Shown here: positions 42,275-50,219 of the stretch, one piece after another
Numbering within the stretch: position 1 is the first letter of the stretch
Layout: each line of letters begins with the position of its first letter
NCBI GenBank assembly: GCA_947629795.1
Contig: CANRFC010000008.1
Coordinates: 16,914 to 80,913 of the forward strand
Length of the DNA stretch: 64,000 nucleotides
Origin: an uncultured Oscillospiraceae bacterium
GTDB taxonomy: Bacteria; Bacillota; Clostridia; Oscillospirales; Oscillospiraceae
Direction: 5' to 3'
Position numbers and translations under genes: made by a program
The notes under the pieces: generated by a model
Databases searched by the model: none
What the model saw: the letters and a program-made list of their open reading frames with translations, nothing else
What the model was told of the DNA's origin: nothing

Positions 42275-42997
42275 ATGCATACCATCGCCGACCTTCACAC
42301 CCACACCATGGCCAGCCAGCACGCGTACAGCACGGTGACCGAGAACCTTCACGCCGCCAAGGCGCTGGGCTTCTGCGCCCTGGGCATGACCGACCACGCC
42401 CCCGGCATGCCCGACGGGGCCATCGCCCACCACTTCCGATGCCTGGGCAATATGCCCCCGGTGGTGGATGGGGTGCGCCTGATCCGGGGAGCCGAGGTCA
42501 ACATCATGGACTTCGCCGGCACCCTGGACCTGGAGGAGGAGATCCTGGAAAAGCTGGAGTGGGTCATTGCCTCCTACCATATTGAATGTATCCAGCCGGG
42601 CTCCCGGCAGGAGAACACCGCCGGGATGGTCGCCGCCATCCGGAACCCCTATGTGGACTGCATCGGCCACTGCGGCAACCCGGTCTTCCCCATCGACATC
42701 CCCGCCGTGGTCTCCGCCTGCCGGGAGACGGGGACGCTGCTGGAGATCAACTCCAGCTCCTTCGCCATCCGCCCCGGCAGCCACGAGGTCTGCTACCAGG
42801 TGGCCCTGGAGTGCGCCCGGCAGGGGGTGGCGGTGATCGTCAGCTCCGACGCCCACTTCCACACCCGGGTGGGAGACCACGCCGCCTCCCTGGACCTGCT
42901 CCGGGAGGCCGACTTCCCCGAGGAGCTGGTAGTCAACTCCTCAGAGGAGCGCCTGCGCGCCTATTTTGCCCACCGCGCCCGTCCCCTGGCACTGTAA
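42275..42997 (+). CDS. PHP-domain phosphatase/hydrolase (YcdX-like)
   Basis: This 240-residue PHP protein carries the metal-binding histidines in ADLHTHT (residues 6-12), MTDHAP, a glutamate in IRGAEVNI, SYH, IGHCG and SSDAHFH. YcdX-like members are trinuclear-metal phosphatases; histidinol phosphatase is a distant relative. The substrate is unknown. It is divergent from the importer operon and 18 bases before the metallophosphoesterase. Confidence 0.9.
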   Translation: MHTIADLHTHTMASQHAYSTVTENLHAAKALGFCALGMTDHAPGMPDGAIAHHFRCLGNMPPVVDGVRLIRGAEVNIMDFAGTLDLEEEILEKLEWVIASYHIECIQPGSRQENTAGMVAAIRNPYVDCIGHCGNPVFPIDIPAVVSACRETGTLLEINSSSFAIRPGSHEVCYQVALECARQGVAVIVSSDAHFHTRVGDHAASLDLLREADFPEELVVNSSEERLRAYFAHRARPLAL

Positions 42998-43015
42998 GGA
43001 AGGGGGCGTAAGGCC

Positions 43016-43897
43016 ATGCGCATCCTCCAGCTCACCGACCTGCACTACCGCCTTCAGTACCCCCCTCAGCACGAACCCTATCTGGACGTGCTCCGGGCCC
43101 AGCCTCCCCTGTCCCGGCGGCTGGACCGCCTGGCCGCCCAGCTCGCCGGAGAGCCCCTGGACGGCATCCTCCTCACCGGCGACCTCACCGACTACGGCGC
43201 CGAAGAGGACCATCGGGCCCTCCGCCGGGAGCTGGAGCGGGTCTTCCCCGGCGTCCCTGTGGCCGTCACCCCCGGCAACCATGACCGCAACCCCGCCCTC
43301 CACGCCGTCTGGTCCCCCTCCTCACGTCCCCTTTCTTCCGCCCCGGCGATTTTGGAAGTTTCTTCCACTTTTTGCGGCGTCCAAAAGGGGCCTGACGGAG
43401 ACCTGGCAGAGGCCCAAAACAGGGGGGTAGAGACCTTCACGGGACCCTTTATCACGCTGTCTTTTTTTGGCAATTTGCCCATAATCTGCCTGGACAGCTC
43501 CATGGACGGTCTGGACGCCGGCTGCATCGGTGAGGAGCACTGTGTCTGTTTGGAGGAGAAACTTGCCCAATTGGGGCAAAAACCTTCCCTTTTGATCACT
43601 CATTTCCACCTTTTGCCCCACCAGCACCCCATGCCCCCCGCCCAGTTCTCTCCCCGTTTTGCCGAGATCCTGGAAAAAAGTTCCGTAATTGCCCTGTTTT
43701 GTGGGCATACGCACACTCCTTACGCCGGTTTCTTCGCCGGCAAGCCCTATTTCACCGCCCCCAGTTTTTCCTTCCATGTCCTTCGCGACGCAAAGGAAAA
43801 CCTCACCTTCGCCCCCTGCCTGGGCTACGCCCTCTACACGCTGGAGGGCCCGAAAAACACCCATTTCCGCTTTGAGACCTTTTGCTCCGAAGAATGA
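43016..43897 (+). CDS. calcineurin-like metallophosphoesterase
   Basis: The 293-residue protein has the family's metal ligands in order: LTDLHYR, LTGDLTDYG, TPGNHDRN, LITHFH and FCGHTHTPY. It resembles Icc/3',5'-cyclic-nucleotide phosphodiesterases and related cytosolic phosphatases. The middle part (residues ~100-150) is variable. It is cotranscribed with the PHP gene, making a two-hydrolase unit. Confidence 0.88.
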   Translation: MRILQLTDLHYRLQYPPQHEPYLDVLRAQPPLSRRLDRLAAQLAGEPLDGILLTGDLTDYGAEEDHRALRRELERVFPGVPVAVTPGNHDRNPALHAVWSPSSRPLSSAPAILEVSSTFCGVQKGPDGDLAEAQNRGVETFTGPFITLSFFGNLPIICLDSSMDGLDAGCIGEEHCVCLEEKLAQLGQKPSLLITHFHLLPHQHPMPPAQFSPRFAEILEKSSVIALFCGHTHTPYAGFFAGKPYFTAPSFSFHVLRDAKENLTFAPCLGYALYTLEGPKNTHFRFETFCSEE

Positions 43898-43920
43898 TCA
43901 AAAGTCCAAAAACGGTCCAA

Positions 43921-43968
43921 AAAAGCCCGCAATTCCTTGGAATACAAGGAATTGCGGGCTTTTTGCAG
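43921..43968. terminator. terminator after the metallophosphoesterase
   Basis: A 19-bp perfect stem (AAAAGCCCGCAATTCCTT and its complement around GGAATAC) ends in TTTTT. The A-rich 5' side makes it work in both directions. Confidence 0.9.
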
Positions 43969-44003
43969 GATGAAGAAGGACCTTGGGCGGCATCCGGGGC
44001 GCC

Positions 44004-44086
44004 CTATGGGGACGGAGGAGCGTCCTGGGGGGCGCCGTCCGTGGTTACTCTACGGGGACGGCGGGGCGTCCTGGGGGGCGCCGTTG
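44004..44086 (-). repeat. duplicated 3' end of the AraC remnant
   Basis: The final 35 bases of the AraC remnant, including its TAG (44050-44084), recur 46 bases downstream at 44004-44038 with 32 of 35 identical. The copy again ends in TAG. A poorer third copy may lie at 43988-44003. Confidence 0.85.
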
Positions 44087-44232
44087 AGAGCCCGGAACTC
44101 GTAGGGGGTCATGTTGAACTGCTGCTTGAAGAGCTTGGAGAAGTAGCTCTGATTGGTGTAGCCGATGCGCTCAGAGATCTCGTAGAACTTCAGGTTGGTG
44201 TTGTTCAGCAGCCAGATGGCCATATTCATCCG
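44050..44232 (-). pseudogene. AraC family regulator, C-terminal remnant
   Basis: Only the last helix-turn-helix of an AraC/XylS-type regulator remains: RMNMAIWLLNNTNLKFYEIS followed by RIGYTNQSYFSKLFKQQFNM and TPYEFRAL. Upstream of the arginine the reading frame runs into antisense sequence of the isomerase remnant and loses family similarity. The effector domain and first helix-turn-helix are absent. It probably once regulated the divergent sugar isomerase. Confidence 0.85.
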
Positions 44233-44235
44233 GGT

Positions 44236-45283
44236 GGTCTTCCTGGGCAACTTCGTCCCCATCGCCCGGGCCGTCATCGGTGTGAGGAATCTGAAGATCA
44301 TCACCTTCGGCCCCCGTCCCCAGGACTTTTTCGCCTGCAATGCGCCCATCAAGGGCCTGTATGAGCTGGGCGTAGAGGTGGAGGAGAACTCCGAGCTGGA
44401 CCTGCTGGTGGCCTACAAGGCCCACGCCGGCGACAAGCGCATCCCCCAGGTGTGCGACGACATGGCCCGGGAGATGGGCGAGGGCAAGTTCTACCCCGAC
44501 CTGCTGGAGCGGATGGCCCAGTTTGAGCTGACCCTTCTGGACTGGGCGGAGGAGCACAGGGGGGCCAGGAAGTACGTGGCTTTCGCCGACAAGTGCTGGC
44601 CCGCCTTCCCCAAGGAGTTCGGCTTCGAGCCCTGCTACGTGAACTCCCGCCTGGCCTCGCGGGGCATCCCCGTGGCCTGCGAGGTGGATATCTACGGCGC
44701 GCTGAGCGAGTACATCGGCGCCTGCGTCACCGCTGACGCCGTCACCTTGCTGGACATCAACAACTCGGTGCCCGCCTCCCTGTGGGAGAAGGAGATCAAG
44801 GGGAAGTTCAGCTATCAGCTCACCGACACCTTTATGGGCTTCCACTGCGGCAACACCCCCTCCTGCAAGATGTGTGCCGACCGGGCGGTGAAGTATCAGC
44901 TCATCCAGAACCGCCTGCTGGAAAACGGCGGCACCCCCGACTTCACCCGGGGCACCCTGGAGGGGGACATCGCCCCCAGCGACATCACCTTCTACCGTCT
45001 CCAGTGCGACAGTGAGGGCACGGTCCGCTCCTACATCGCCCAGGGCGAGGTGCTGCCGGTGGCCACCGGCTCCTTCGGCGGCATCGGCGTGTTCGCCATC
45101 CCCGAGATGGGCCGGTTCTACCGCCACGTGCTCATCCAGAAGCGGTATCCCCACCACGGCGCGGTGGCCTTCGCCCACTGCGGTAAGGCCCTCTTCGAGG
45201 TGTTCAAGCTCCTGGGCGTCCAGGACATCGCCTACAACCAGCCCAAGGCGCTGCCCTATCCCACCGAAAACCCCTGGAGCTGA
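44236..45283 (+). pseudogene. L-fucose/L-arabinose isomerase-like protein, N-terminally truncated
   Basis: About 348 residues remain, beginning near FLGNFVPIARAVIGVRNLKI. Full-length relatives of the L-fucose isomerase family have roughly 470-500. The C-terminal catalytic half looks intact (EVDIYGALSEYIG, VTLLDINNSVPASLW, HHGAVAFAHCGKALFEVF). The frame is open to an ATG at 44195, but those first codons are antisense to the AraC remnant. No ribosome binding site is seen. It is probably not expressed as an enzyme. Confidence 0.8.
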
Positions 45284-45300
45284 CCCACTCCAGACGCAGA

Positions 45301-45341
45301 CCGCCCCGGTCCGAAAATTCGGACCGGGGCGGCTCTTTTTT
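45301..45341 (+). terminator. terminator after the isomerase remnant
   Basis: The stem CCGCCCCGGTCCG/CGGACCGGGGCGG has a 6-base loop and is followed by CTCTTTTTT. Confidence 0.9.
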
Positions 45342-45367
45342 GCCGGAGTTCCTGTGGGAGCGCTGAG

Positions 45368-45847
45368 CTACCGGAACACCCAGAACTTGTTCATCAGGTA
45401 GTTATAAAAAATGGTGACGCAGGCGGTGGGGAACTTGGCCATCATGGGGACCCAGTCCGCCGGGATCGCGGAGAAGACCGGCAGGCCCAGAACGGCCATG
45501 AAGATCCCCAGGCTCACCGAGGAGATGGTCAGATAGCCTACGCTGGTGAGCAGATAGCGGCCCACCTCCCGGCGGGTGATGGGCTCCCGCTTCTGGAAGG
45601 TCCAGAACCGGTTCCACAGGAAGGAGTGGATGTTGGCCGCCGCGTAGGCGATAAAATTGGAGATATAGGACCCCGTGGCCACCGTCAGGCCAAGCAGGCA
45701 CAGGGTGGGGCCGTCCCGGATGACGTACCGGTCCATGAGGAAGAACACGCCGAAATCCACCAGGGTGTTCAGCACGCCGATCAGGCCGAACTTCACAAAG
45801 CGCCTGATATCAAAGGCCTCCAGCAGGCGGGCCAGCTTTTCACTCAT
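45368..45847 (-). CDS. GtrA family membrane protein (polyprenyl-glucose flippase-like)
   Basis: The 159-residue protein has four membrane segments. The GtrA hallmarks are FVKFGLIGVLNTLVDFGVFF near the N-terminus and NIHSFLWNRFWTFQ in the middle. GtrA-type proteins are thought to flip lipid-linked sugars. The start is the ATG at 45847, overlapping the previous gene by 8 bases. It is the last gene of a three-gene Gtr-like operon. Confidence 0.88.
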   Translation of the reverse strand: MSEKLARLLEAFDIRRFVKFGLIGVLNTLVDFGVFFLMDRYVIRDGPTLCLLGLTVATGSYISNFIAYAAANIHSFLWNRFWTFQKREPITRREVGRYLLTSVGYLTISSVSLGIFMAVLGLPVFSAIPADWVPMMAKFPTACVTIFYNYLMNKFWVFR

Positions 45848-47507
45848 GAGGGCTCCCCCCTTCCCCGGCCCCCCGGGTGAGGCCTGCCTCCGCCACCTGC
45901 CCCCAGAGGGCGCCGTCGTCGGTATAGAGCCGGACATCGCCGCTCTCCAGGACCCGGAGAGTGAGGGGCACCATCTGCCGGGCCGAAGGGTCGTAGCCGT
46001 AGACGGCAGCGTACTCCCCTGCCGCCAGGGCGGCGGCGGGGGTGGACGCGGGCAGCGGGACCACCGCGGGGAACGGCTGCCGCCCGGAGGCCCACTGGAG
46101 GGCCCCGTTCATGGCCCAGCCGCTCTCGGTGACGCCGTGGATATGCTCATGATAGTTGAAATTCTGCTCGGCAAGATAGCTGGGCTCCACGCCCACAAAG
46201 GCGGTGGTCCCCTCCCGGGGGAGGGCCGCCCCGCCGTCGGTCGCCTCCACCACGGCGGAGATCACGGCCTGGTCGGCCTGCCAGGTCTCCCCATAGTCGT
46301 GGACCTCGCTGGCCGCGGCGACGCAGAAGAGAAGGGCCAGAGCAGCGCACACCCCGGCGGTGACGGCACGGCGGCACTTCAGAGGGCCCGTGACCAGGGT
46401 CCACAAAGTATCCGCCATCAGAGCCAGGCCGCAGAAGGAGGTCACCGTCCCCCGAAGGGAGAACCAGGGGGAGCGCAGGATGAAAAAGACGCTCACCGGG
46501 GCAAGGGCCAGGAGAGCCCCCACCGTCAGGGCGGGAAGGGCCCCGTACCGGGGCCGTTCCTCCCTCGCTGCCGGCTGCCTGAGCCAGACAAACAGGAGCA
46601 GGCAGAGCCCCGCCGTCAGGATCAGCCACAGCCAATGCCCCTGGGAGACCACCAGGGTCCAGCCCCGACGGAGCCCGTTCCCCAGCACCTGGACGCTCCC
46701 CTCTCCAAAGGCCTGCCGGAGCTGGCTCTTCAGAGGAAGGAACACCGTCTCCTTCCACCCCTCCTGCCAGGGAAGGATGGTATTCATGCGGCCTCCGTAG
46801 CTGGCGCTGCCGGAAAAGAGGGAGATAAAGCCGAAATAGAGCCCTATATTTACGAGGGACGCCAGGGCAGCCCAGGCCCGGCGGGGGTGGTCCCGCCACT
46901 CCAGCAGGGCCACCAGGACCACTCCGGTGGCGCACAGGGCCAGGCCCTGCTCATAAAAGCCGTAGGAGAGAAGCTGGGCCAGGACATACAGGGCCAAAAA
47001 GCGCCATCCACCCTCCCGGCACCAGCGCTGAAAGAGCCACATGGCCAGGGCAGTGAAGGCGAGAGCGGGCACCACGCGGGTGGAGGCGGACATCCAGTAG
47101 GTCCCCTCCATATTCAGCGGAAACAGGGCATAAAGCACCAGAAACAGGGGGCTCACCGGAAAGTAGCCCCCCAGGACCCGCCAAAAGAGCACCGCCGAGG
47201 CGGCGTAGAGGGCGGAGATCAGGAGCACCCCCAGGATCATCACCGGCCAGAAGCGGCTCCAGAAGGCCACATCCAGCAGCCCTGCCAGGGGCCGGGAGGC
47301 CAGGAGCCCCTTCTCCGTCACCACCTGCCACACCCCGTCATAGAGGTTGGCGAAGTCATAGTGCTGGATATAGTCGTCCAGCTGGGGATAGTAGCGCAGG
47401 CCCTCACAGCAGCAGCGGAGGAAGACCAGGGCCAGCAGGAGGAGAAATACGGGCCAGGCCCTCTCCTCACCCTCCCGCTGCCGGGCGGGAAACACCGGAG
47501 CCCTCAT
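45840..47507 (-). CDS. GtrII-like GT-C membrane glycosyltransferase
   Basis: This 555-residue protein has about ten membrane segments and a soluble C-terminal domain of about 150 residues. The first outer loop contains YYPQLDDYIQH, with the acidic pair expected of GT-C enzymes that use lipid-linked sugars. Sequence is otherwise variable, as usual for the serotype-specific Gtr protein. By position it would transfer the sugar delivered by its neighbours to a cell-surface acceptor. The sugar and acceptor cannot be predicted. Confidence 0.75.
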   Translation of the reverse strand: MRAPVFPARQREGEERAWPVFLLLLALVFLRCCCEGLRYYPQLDDYIQHYDFANLYDGVWQVVTEKGLLASRPLAGLLDVAFWSRFWPVMILGVLLISALYAASAVLFWRVLGGYFPVSPLFLVLYALFPLNMEGTYWMSASTRVVPALAFTALAMWLFQRWCREGGWRFLALYVLAQLLSYGFYEQGLALCATGVVLVALLEWRDHPRRAWAALASLVNIGLYFGFISLFSGSASYGGRMNTILPWQEGWKETVFLPLKSQLRQAFGEGSVQVLGNGLRRGWTLVVSQGHWLWLILTAGLCLLLFVWLRQPAAREERPRYGALPALTVGALLALAPVSVFFILRSPWFSLRGTVTSFCGLALMADTLWTLVTGPLKCRRAVTAGVCAALALLFCVAAASEVHDYGETWQADQAVISAVVEATDGGAALPREGTTAFVGVEPSYLAEQNFNYHEHIHGVTESGWAMNGALQWASGRQPFPAVVPLPASTPAAALAAGEYAAVYGYDPSARQMVPLTLRVLESGDVRLYTDDGALWGQVAEAGLTRGAGEGGSPHE

Positions 47508-48217
47508 CCCTTGATACCTGCCGAGCGGACCCGGCGGCGGATGCGGAAAATATCCAGGAACATCCGGGCGCCGTCCCGGACCACATTGACCTTGGACTCC
47601 CGGTGATTGACCACGGAGACCGGGATCTGTTCCACCCGGAGGCCCAGGGCCTCCGCCAGCAGCAGGACCTCAAAATCAAAGGTGAAGCCGTCGGTGGTGC
47701 AGCGGGAAAAGATGGCCCGGGCCGCAGCGCGGCGGTAGCCCTTGATGCCGCACTGGGTATCGTATTTCAGTCCCGAGATCATCCGGGCCAGCACCCCGAA
47801 GCACTTGGAAGCGGCCAGGCGGAGGGGCGGATAATCCCGGTAGCCGTCGGGGCTGAGCCTGCGGGAACCGATGGCCAGGTCAGCCTGCCCGGAGGAGAGG
47901 GCCTCCATCAGCGGAGAGAAGACCTCCACCCCATAGGCCAGGTCGGCGTCGGTACACAGGATGATGTCCCCCGTGGCGGCAAGCATCCCGGTGCGCACGG
48001 CGCACCCCTTTCCCCGGTTGGGCTGATAACCCTCCAGGCGCACGTGGGGGTCCTTCCAAGCTCTCACCAGTTCCCCGGTATTGTCTGTACTGCCGTCATC
48101 CACAATGATGACCTCATAGTCCTCTGAAAGGGCGGCCAGCTTGCCTGTCACGGCCCGGAGGGTATCCGGCATGATCTTGCTCTCATTGTAAGCGGGAATG
48201 ACCAGGGATACTTTCAC
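47504..48217 (-). CDS. GT2 polyprenyl-phosphate glycosyltransferase (GtrB/Alg5-like)
   Basis: This 237-residue GT-A enzyme has SLVIPAYNESKIMPDTL, VDDGSTDNTGELV, TDADLAYGVEVF and QCGIKGYRR. These match dolichyl/polyprenyl-phosphate glucose or mannose synthases. Unlike classical GtrB it has no C-terminal membrane helices. It is the first gene of the operon and overlaps the next by ATGA. Confidence 0.9.
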   Translation of the reverse strand: MKVSLVIPAYNESKIMPDTLRAVTGKLAALSEDYEVIIVDDGSTDNTGELVRAWKDPHVRLEGYQPNRGKGCAVRTGMLAATGDIILCTDADLAYGVEVFSPLMEALSSGQADLAIGSRRLSPDGYRDYPPLRLAASKCFGVLARMISGLKYDTQCGIKGYRRAAARAIFSRCTTDGFTFDFEVLLLAEALGLRVEQIPVSVVNHRESKVNVVRDGARMFLDIFRIRRRVRSAGIKG

Positions 48218-48300
48218 GGCAGCCGCGCCCCCCTTTCCACGATGTCAGCCCGGCGCGCCCCGGAAAACCCAAGGGCCTGTCCGCGCCGCAGCCGCGAATC

Positions 48301-48329
48301 ATTATACACTTTCACGCCCGGGATGTCAA
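48301..48329 (-). promoter_or_regulatory. consensus promoter of the Gtr-like operon
   Basis: TTGACA (48329-48324), 17 bases, TATAAT (48306-48301) on the minus strand, 84 bases before the GT2 start. Confidence 0.92.
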
Positions 48330-48416
48330 TTCATGGCGCTTTTGCGGCGCGGCGGCGCACCCTCCCCGTCTTTTGGGAAGAGGAGGAACAAGGGAGCGCA
48401 GGCAAAAGATCTCTGT

Positions 48417-48935
48417 TTACTTACTCCGCCATTTTAATGCGTCTCTCTCCAACTGCTGAACAAATTCCTCCTTGCCGCAGCAGTAACCATCGATATCATA
48501 GGGATACTTTTCCGCAAGCTCCTTTTTCAGCGCAGCATATCTTTCACAAATGTCCCTGCGTGCCCGCAGGTAATCTCTAACTGCCAAATGTCGCGCGATA
48601 TCATGGGCATTGTCTTCAGCGAAAATATGGATCTGATGTGTCCTTTCATCGCCGCCTTTCCGCAAATAGCGCCTGCCCGGAATACCGAACTCGCCCATAT
48701 ATTCATACCCTATTTTTTCAAAAGCTGCGGACACCCTGTCTACAGCTTTCAAATCACGAACGACCGGCATAATATCAATAATAGGTTTCGCTGCAAGCCC
48801 AGGCACTGATGTGCTGCCTATATGATAAATCGCGATACAGTTTTGACCAAGGATCGTTTTTATTCTGCCGGCTTCTGTTTCAAACATATCCTTCCATAGA
48901 GGATCATAATCGGTTACAACAATATGCTGAGCCAC
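48417..48935 (-). CDS. GrpB family (UPF0157) nucleotidyltransferase-like protein
   Basis: The 172-residue product has the GrpB core: VTDYDPLWKDMFETEAGRI, IAIYHIGSTSVPGLAAKPII, DIMPVV and REGGDERTHQIHIF-like KGGDERTHQIHIF. The fold is that of minimal nucleotidyltransferases; the reaction is unknown, though relatives adjoin dephospho-CoA kinase genes. It starts at a GTG with AGAGGTG upstream. Its base composition and codon choice (many A/T third positions) differ visibly from its neighbours, suggesting recent acquisition. Confidence 0.9.
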   Translation of the reverse strand: MAQHIVVTDYDPLWKDMFETEAGRIKTILGQNCIAIYHIGSTSVPGLAAKPIIDIMPVVRDLKAVDRVSAAFEKIGYEYMGEFGIPGRRYLRKGGDERTHQIHIFAEDNAHDIARHLAVRDYLRARRDICERYAALKKELAEKYPYDIDGYCCGKEEFVQQLERDALKWRSK

Positions 48936-48977
48936 TTTAACACCTCTCCCAATGAAGATCTATCGCTTTTTATTGCC

Positions 48978-48983
48978 AGTATA
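48978..48983 (-). promoter_or_regulatory. extended -10 element of the grpB-like gene
   Basis: TATACT preceded by TGC lies 43 bases upstream of the start. The -35 is poor. Confidence 0.5.
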
Positions 48984-49015
48984 GCACACAGCCAGGGGGG
49001 GGAAGCAAACAGCAC

Positions 49016-49050
49016 AAAAAATCGACAAACTTCTGCCGAAGTTTGTCGAT
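49016..49050 (-). terminator. tRNA-Gly terminator
   Basis: The stem ATCGACAAACTT/AAGTTTGTCGAT is followed by TTTTTT on the minus strand, a few bases after the tRNA 3' end. Confidence 0.85.
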
Positions 49051-49053
49051 TTC

Positions 49054-49127
49054 TGGAGCAGGTGAAGGGAATCGAACCCTCGTGTTCAGCTTGGGAAGCT
49101 GACGTTCTGCCATTGAACTACACCTGC
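49054..49127 (-). tRNA. tRNA-Gly (CCC anticodon)
   Basis: This 74-nt gene includes an encoded CCA. The acceptor arm is GCAGGTG/CACCTGC, the D arm is GTTC..GAAC, the anticodon stem TCAGC/GCTGA holds loop TTCCCAA (anticodon CCC), and the T arm contains GGTTCGATTCC. It reads GGG codons. It has its own promoter and terminator. Confidence 0.95.
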
Positions 49128-49143
49128 ATCAGGGAACTGTTGT

Positions 49144-49172
49144 ATTCTACCACAACTTTCTCCCCGATGCAA
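49144..49172 (-). promoter_or_regulatory. tRNA-Gly promoter
   Basis: TTGCAT (49172-49167), 17 bases, TAGAAT (49149-49144), ending 17 bases before the mature tRNA 5' end. Confidence 0.82.
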
Positions 49173-49218
49173 GAGTTTTTTCTTGTCGTCTTTCGTCGGA
49201 GCCCGGGACCCGGCAGGC

Positions 49219-50214
49219 TCAGCGGACGGCAAACCGGTAGACGGTCTCTGAGCGGAAGGTCTCCCCCGCCCTGAGGACCGGGCTGGGAAAGGCGGGCTTG
49301 TTCACCGCGTCGGGAAAGTGCTGGGTCTCCAGGCACAGCCCGGCGGCGGGGCCGTAGGTCCGGCCCCCCTTGCCCCCTCGGCCGTCCAGCCAGCCGGCGG
49401 TGTAGAGCTGGACCCCCTCCCGGTCGGTGTCCATGGTCATCTCGATCCCGGTGCGGGGGCAGAACACCACGGCGGCGGGGGAACTCCCGTCCAGGACCAG
49501 GTTCTGGTCGTACCCCCGGGAGGCGGCCAGAGCGGGATGGGCCAGCCGGTCCCCCAGGGGGGTGGGCCGGCGCAGGTCCCAGGCCGTGCCCGCCACGTCC
49601 AGGAGCTCCCCGGTGGGGATGTTCCCCGGCCCGGCGGGGGTATAGCGGCAGGCGGCCAGGGTGAGGACGTGGTCCCCCACATCCCCCTCACCCGCCAGGT
49701 TGAAATAGGCGTGGTTGGTGAGGTTGAGGACGGTGTCGGCGTCGCTCACCGCCTCATAGGCGATGGAGAGGGCCCCGTCCCGAAGGGTGTAGGTCACTGT
49801 CACCCGGAGGTTCCCCGGAAAGCCCTGGTCCCCGTCGGGGGAAAGGAGGGTGCAGACCACGCTGCGCTCCCCCCGGGGCTCCAGGTCCCACAGGCGGTTC
49901 TGGTAGCCCCGGCTCCCGCCGTGGAGGGTGTTCTCCCCCTCGTTGGCCTCCAGGGGAAAGGTCCTCCCCCCCAGAGTGAAGCGGGCCCCGGAGATGCGGT
50001 TGGCATACCGCCCCACGATGGCCCCGAAGCAGGCGTCGCGCTCCCGGTACTCCCCGGGAGTGTCGTAGCCCAGGACCACGTCCACCGGTCGGCCGGCCCG
50101 GTCGGGCACCGCCAGCGAGCGCAGAGAGGCCCCCTGGGGGACGATCTCGGCCCAACAGGGACCGTCGGTGATGCGGCAGAGGAAGCTGTCCCCAAAGGGG
50201 CGTTTTTCCACCAT
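49219..50214 (-). CDS. galM: aldose 1-epimerase (galactose mutarotase)
   Basis: GalM interconverts beta- and alpha-D-galactose before phosphorylation. The 331-residue protein has GRYANRISGARF, LHGGSRGYQNRLW, LTNHAYFNLAGEG with the catalytic His, and the late LCLETQHFPDA with the catalytic Glu. I use the ATG at 50214 (MVEKRPFGDS), after AGGTGA; 20 open codons upstream lie within galT. It is the last gene of galKTM. Confidence 0.94.
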   Translation of the reverse strand: MVEKRPFGDSFLCRITDGPCWAEIVPQGASLRSLAVPDRAGRPVDVVLGYDTPGEYRERDACFGAIVGRYANRISGARFTLGGRTFPLEANEGENTLHGGSRGYQNRLWDLEPRGERSVVCTLLSPDGDQGFPGNLRVTVTYTLRDGALSIAYEAVSDADTVLNLTNHAYFNLAGEGDVGDHVLTLAACRYTPAGPGNIPTGELLDVAGTAWDLRRPTPLGDRLAHPALAASRGYDQNLVLDGSSPAAVVFCPRTGIEMTMDTDREGVQLYTAGWLDGRGGKGGRTYGPAAGLCLETQHFPDAVNKPAFPSPVLRAGETFRSETVYRFAVR

Positions 50215-50219
50215 GGCGC

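Noticed and set aside
44195..45283. A functional short isomerase starting at 44195
   Set aside because: The first ~12 codons are antisense to the AraC remnant, no ribosome binding site is seen, and about 120-150 N-terminal residues of the family are missing.
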